Shown: positions 59,203-64,000 of the stretch, in pieces
How the letters are laid out: each line of letters opens with the position of its first letter
Numbering within the stretch: the first letter of the stretch is position 1
Source of the DNA: Hevea brasiliensis
Taxonomy: Eukaryota > Streptophyta > Magnoliopsida > Malpighiales > Euphorbiaceae
Assembly (NCBI RefSeq): GCF_030052815.1
Contig: NC_079496.1
Location: 40,449,593 to 40,513,592 of the forward strand
Reading direction: 5' to 3'
Length of the DNA: 64,000 bases
Notes under the pieces: generated by a model
Told to the model about the DNA's origin: nothing
The model's database searches: none
Seen by the model: only the letters and a program-made list of their open reading frames with translations
Position numbers and translations under genes: made by a program

Positions 59203-60581
59203 AAGCTATTAAAAGAAGTCCAGCAGGGCAAGAAACCTGAATTTTCTATGAGAGATGATGGTTTATTGCTACATCAGGGCAGAATATGCATTCCTAGTGA
59301 TGTGGAATTGAGACAGATCATTATGAAGGAAGCACATGAGTCTCCTTTTGCTATGCACCCTGGTGAAACTAAAATGTACAGAGGGCTGAAAGAGCATTAT
59401 TAGTGGATGGGTATGAAGAGAGATATAGCTGAATTTGTTTCCAAATGCCTAACTTGTCAGCAAGTAAAGGCAGAACATCAAGTTCCAGCTAGTTTGTTAC
59501 ATCCTTTGTTATTACCAGAGTGGAAATGGGAACGAATAACTATGGATTTTGTTACAGGACTTCCAAGGACACAGAGTAGTCATGATGCAGTATGGGTTAT
59601 AGTTGATAGATTGACCAAGTCTGCTCACTTTTTGCCGGCTTGGATGGACTATAGCACGGAAAGATTGGCCAAATTGTACATATATGAGATTGTAAACCGC
59701 ATGGAGTGCCAAGATCAATTGTGTCGATGTAAATCCTAGGTTCACTTCTAGATTCGAGGTAGTCTTCAGAGAGCCCTAGGAACTAGATTAAACTTCAAGA
59801 CAAAGATTCCACCCATGCATGGATGGCCACCGAGAGGGTTATTCAGATATTGGAGGATATGCTACAGGCTTGTGTGATTGAGTTTGAAGGTAGTTGGGAT
59901 ACACACTTTCCTTTGATTGAGTTTGCTTATAACAACAACTATCAATCAAGCATTGGAATGCCTCCATATGAAGCTTTATATGGCAGAAAGTGCAGAACTC
60001 CTTTAGGTTGGGATGAAGTAGGTGAAAGGAAGATGATTGGGCCAGAAATTGTTCAGCAGACAGAGGAAAAGATCAGATTGATCAGAGATAGACTCAAGGC
60101 TGCATCAGACCGTCAGAAGTCCTATGTTGATCTGAAGAGAAGAGATATTGAATATGCAGAGGGTGATAAGGTATTCCTCAAAGTTTCTCCTTGGAAGAGG
60201 ATTGTGAGATTTGGCAGAAAGGGGAAACTGAGTCCTCGTTTCATCGGACCATATGAGGTTCTGGAAAGAGTGGGTCTTTTGGCATATCGGTTGGCATTAC
60301 CTCCAGAGTTAGCAAGGATACACAATGTTTTCCATGTGTCCATGTTAAGGAGGTACAGATCTGACCCATCTCATGTACTATCAGTTGAAGAGATTGAAGT
60401 AAATCTAGACCTCTCATATGAGGAAGAACCCATAAAAATTCTAGCTTATGAGGTGAAACAACTGAGGAACAAACAGATACACCTGGTTAAAGTTTTGTGG
60501 AACCATCATTCAGGCCAGGAAGCTACTTGGGAACGTGAAGAGGATATGAGGAGACAGCACCCACAGCTGTTCAGAGACTAA
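59203..60581 (+). pseudogene. pol: E5 integrase and chromodomain-like tail
   Basis: Zinc domain AHESPFAMHPGETK and CLTCQQVK, with a TAG for the Trp of HYWWMG at 59401. Core WERITMDFVTGLP and [16 protein letters not shown]. Between ~59690 and 59822 the frame is lost, the SDRDPRF region is scrambled and HPQTDGQSE is replaced by a HPCMDGH-like sequence (CATGCATGGATGGCCACC). The last frame (59823-60581) has [56 protein letters not shown] and the chromodomain-like VKVLWNHHSGQEATWEREED, ending MRRQHPQLFRD. No intron-like insert after ERVIQ. Confidence 0.85.
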
Positions 60582-60605
60582 TGCCAGGTAAAATTTCGAG
60601 ACGAA

Positions 60606-60627
60606 ATTTATTTAAGGGGGGGAGAAT
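60606..60627 (+). other. E5 polypurine tract
   Basis: TTTAAGGGGGGGAGAAT directly before the 3' LTR start at 60628; the same sequence stands in inverted form beside the E6 3' LTR. Confidence 0.85.
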
Positions 60628-63600
60628 TGTAACACCCCTATGTTCGGTAGTGCGTACTACTGTTCCAGTGACCAGTGTTGTCCGGACAGCTATAATGCCT
60701 ATAACTACACTTCAAGATGAGTGAGGAGACATAAAATAATGAAATACAAGAAAAGAAAATACAAGAAAAACAAAGGAAAAATAATAGTAAAGAAATGCAA
60801 CCAAGTTAAGCGAGCCGAGAACCCTAGCGATGGGTGACCGCACCGGGAAGTCACGGCGTGGACCGTTGACTAGCCCTGGACTGCGGGGAACCCTGGAAAA
60901 TATTTTTAGGACTTAAATAGACCCCTATTGAAGTATAAATATCATTAGAAATATTAAAAAAAAGTTAAATAATTAGTACAAAGAAAAGTGGGAAATCGAA
61001 AAATGGACAAAACCCAGTGTTACCGAAAAATCGGGAATACAACCCAAACAGGGGCATTGTGGTCATTTGACATCCCGAATTGTCTTTTGACCTAAATGTC
61101 CATTAAAAATACATGATATTACACTTGGAAAATATAATGAAAAATTAAATTAGGGGTATCTAATGTAAATAGCCAAAAGTGGAGTGAAGTTTGGGTAATT
61201 AGCACTTAAATAATATTAAATCAATTTCTTATGTGAGTGGACCACTAAGGGATTTAATATGCATTAAGTGGGCAGATTACTCCACTAAAACTTCATCTTC
61301 AACCTTTGAAGACCACCATTGCTGTAAAGAAAGCCTTAGAAACCACCATTGATGTCCCATTTGTGAGCTTCATGCATCCATGATCCAAGCTTCAAGTGGT
61401 TAGGGTTTCTTCACTAAAAGTAACCACCACACCTTGGGCAGCATTTAGGGAGTGAGAAAGGTAAGTTTTGATGAGTTTTTAAGAAGCTTCAAAATAGGTA
61501 AGTTTGTGTTTTTGAATGTTGCTTTGTTAAAGTTTGTAAGCATGTTATGGGTGTTTGATTTATGAAGAAATTTTTGAGTTTTGATGTTGAATGGGAATGT
61601 GTACTTTTGGCAGCCATGGAAGCACCTTGAAGGCAGTTTATTTGTGCTTTTAAATGGTGAATTAAATGATTGATTAAATGTATATTGTGTAGGAAATTGT
61701 TTGGGTGATGTATACTTAGTATATGTAAATGTAAAATGAAATTTAAAGCTTGGAAAGTAATGGAATGTAAGTGTACCATTGTGGCAGTTTGCTAACTCTT
61801 GAGGAATGCTGGAATTCATGCTTGGTTTATGGAATAATGAGGTTAAAATGTGTTGGTTGTTATGGCAGTTTGAGTGTATGTATGGTGGTGTGAAGTGGGA
61901 CATGTAAATGAGCATGAATTGGTGATTGAATTGTTGTAAATTGAGTTGGACAAATTCTGCACTTGTTAGTGCACATTGAATGTAATTGCAAGCTGCCAAA
62001 ATGACCTATAATATGTTATAAATTATGTTTAGGTTTTGGTACAACCATAATTGGTTTGAATGTTAAGTTTGGTGAGTGTTAAAAGTGATGCTTGATGTGT
62101 ATGCAAGAATTTCAATAAGGCAGTTTGTGTTTTAGGCCTATAACTTTAAGTGTGTGGCTCCAATTGGTATGAGACCAATTGGAAGTGAAACTAGGCAAAA
62201 AATGTGCCAACTTTCATGAAGAAAGCTTACCAAAATTCTGCTTGCAAGGTAGCTTGAAAAATAACCAAATCCGGATTAAGTGCAAGTAAGGCCTAAAAAT
62301 TGACCATTTGGGCAGCAGTTAGTGTTTAGGCCATAACTCACTCAAAACAGGTCCAATTGACCTGAAACTTTATCCATGAATAGTCAAGACCCATATCTAC
62401 AAGTCTTATGAAGACACCAAAGCCCAGAAATGACCATAAGCAAGTCAAACAGCTTGCACAAGTTCGGGTCCAAAAACTGGCCGAACCTAAAATGACCTAA
62501 AGTGACCTAAAATGACCAATTTTGGTGCAATTTGATCAGCAATAGTAAAATGACCATAACTTGGTCTACATAACTCAGAATGACCTGAAATTTTGCCCCG
62601 CGTTACATAAGACATATATCTACATGTTTTTAGTTTTGACCGAAACCCGACAACCGAGGGAACTAGGTCATTCGGCTAGGTCAAACTAGTATCCCGGAAT
62701 CCAGCAAATTGCAAGAAAATGCAGTATACACGGAAATGAATTTGGTAACATGTACCAACCCTAAAAGACTATCGAATGTGACATATTAATAACATTAAAA
62801 CCTAATTTACCAAGAATGCATCGAGGGTCGACATATTAGGTTGACTAAGCAAATATTAGAATTCAGTGAATTACTTATGAAGCATTATCGTTAGAGACAG
62901 TTTAATTAAGTACTGAAACACTTCAGATTGTGTTTCTCAGTTAGCAAAGACTCAGGGAAAGGGAAGAAAACACTGAGTCAAGACCAGGAGACAGTTATCA
63001 GAGGTTTGTGTACAACAACTATTTCTTTTGAATTTTTCAATTGAAATGAATTATGACTATTTGTACATTATTATTTTAAATTGTGAAAATGTGTTTGAAT
63101 GGATATTTATCGCTTGAAAAGCACTGTAAATGGTTTGAAATTGTGAGAAATTGTTTAAATGATATTGATGGATACTTATTGATTGAAATGCATTGGAAGT
63201 GGTTTGAAACCACATCTATCATGTATATTGATTGTATTCCTCGCTAGCTTATCTAGTGGGACGAATTGAATTCCCTCTATGACTGAAGTTTTGAGGTGTG
63301 TGCTTGTTGAGGACGAATTGGATGAGTACTCATATTTTTGCTAGCTAGCTATGTTATTCCTCACTAGTCATCAACTTTTGGGACGAATTGAACTTTGGAA
63401 CATGATTAAGCTGTATGTGATTTATTGATTTGTATTATGAGATTGTGAAATGGAGTTAAATCCTTATTGACATTTACTGTCTTTTGAAGTTAACTATGTT
63501 TTGGTCTATGAGATTTATTGTGATATTGTGTTAAATTCCTTCTGACATTCATTGTCTTGAATTTAACTATGATTTTACGTATCCATCATTTAAATGATTT

Positions 63601-64000
63601 ATGAATTGTGATTTAAAGTTGTAATTGGTTAATGTTGTGCACCACTGAGACATTGTCTCAGCGATAGCTTTTTATTGCTGTCGCAGGTAGACAGACAGAC
63701 AAGGCAGCAGACTAGGCTACTAGTACATCTAGCGAGAGATTTTCGGGTATAATGAGTATGCCACATTTTGCATTTTTTACTGTAATGTATATTTACTGTA
63801 TGTATATTTTGTTCTTGGTTTGAGCAGTTGTAAATTAAAATTGTATATTGAAGTTGTAAAGTAAATTATGAGTTATTTTGACTTGTAAAAATTGTATTAT
63901 ATTTCTTTTATCTCAATCTTTGAAAAATCACTGTGGATTTGAGTTGAGAAATATGCTGTGTTGAGAAATATGTTGGAGTTGAGATTTGGAAATATATTGA
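60628..64000 (+). repeat. E5 3' LTR (cut by window edge)
   Basis: Matches 40529-44250 minus TRIM C; about 283 bp should lie beyond the edge. Shows the empty TRIM C target. CCAATTGG-n7-CCAATTGG at 62160-62182. The 184-codon minus frame 61445-61999 and its overlapping frame 61489-61779 are antisense LTR shadows. Confidence 0.92.
60803..60852 (+). promoter_or_regulatory. 5S-like segment in E5 3' LTR
   Basis: AAGTTAAGCGAGCCGAGAAC, CCTAGCGATGGGTGACC and CCGGGAAGT. Same as 40704-40753 apart from one visible base. Confidence 0.75.

Larger units (their letters stand above)
40529..64000 (+). mobile_element. E5: gypsy chromovirus-type element (runs off right edge)
   Basis: 5' LTR 40529-44533 (containing TRIM C), primer site, gag split by E6 at 45215/56442, pol to 60581, polypurine tract, 3' LTR 60628 to the window edge. 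It is inserted in the E4 3' LTR; left target half TGATT (40524-40528). Without E6 and TRIM C the interior is ~4.9 kb and has all domains. Seven in-frame stops, all compatible with C-to-T or G-to-A changes, plus frameshifts in integrase, inactivate it. Confidence 0.9.

Noticed and set aside
61445..61999. 184-codon minus-strand frame, with a similar 156-codon frame at 41744-42214
   Set aside because: Both lie antisense in the two LTRs of E5 and are similar only because LTRs are duplicated; composition is low-complexity and no domain is visible.

Overview
This window is plant nuclear repeat DNA, almost certainly eudicot and probably from pericentromeric or other heterochromatin. I found no host protein-coding gene, tRNA gene or intact rRNA gene. 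Nearly everything is LTR retrotransposon, dominated by Ty3/gypsy chromovirus-type elements. Their shared marks are long LTRs of 3 to 4 kb beginning TGTAAYACCC and ending in GTCACA (E1, E2 relatives, E4) or GTGACA, iMet-type primer sites (TGGTATCAGAGC), CCHC gag, a DPGS protease, RT, RNase H, integrase with a GPY module, and a C-terminal chromodomain-like tail, which together suggest the Tekay/Del group. The species cannot be fixed from the sequence. All coding regions are damaged by stops, frameshifts or deletions.

Layout. 1-2773: 5' LTR (667-2773) and start of the internal region of a minus-strand element with a ~2.1 kb LTR ('LTR-A family'). 3179-13000: element E1, minus strand, with a complete 3' LTR, a deleted interior (gag joined to RNase H) and a 5' LTR cut at 13000. 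13001-14938: second LTR-A copy, plus strand, missing its end. 14939-19945: non-coding, repeat-rich sequence possibly from a Tat/Ogre-like element, carrying TRIM A (15107-15763). 19946-23092: LTR of E2. From there the structure is a telescoping nest: E3 (minus, from 23093) sits in the E2 LTR; E4 (plus, from 30496) sits in the right LTR of E3; E5 (plus, from 40529) sits in the 3' LTR of E4 and runs off the window; E6 (minus, 45216-56436, perfect 5-bp target duplication GCTTA) sits in the gag gene of E5. TRIMs B and C sit in LTRs of E3 and E5.

Most notable are five things. (1) The LTRs of E2 to E6 carry a sequence resembling the internal promoter of 5S rRNA, as known for the tiny Cassandra retrotransposons, but here in full-size elements. 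(2) A 75-nt GT...AG intron-like insert lies at the same integrase position in two divergent elements (E4 and a fragment in E6). (3) Splice-donor-like sites in the 5' LTRs pair with strong acceptor-like sites just before the gag ATG, suggesting a leader intron that would remove the primer-binding site. (4) A chimeric TRIM/Cassandra-like insertion is bounded by one target-site duplication. (5) E3 and E6 share a conserved non-coding module in place of most of pol.

The elements do not cooperate as a gene system. E4 and E5 are decayed autonomous-type copies, and E1, E3, E6 and the TRIMs could only have moved with proteins supplied by relatives. All homology statements come from reading the sequence by eye; no alignment or database search was run.
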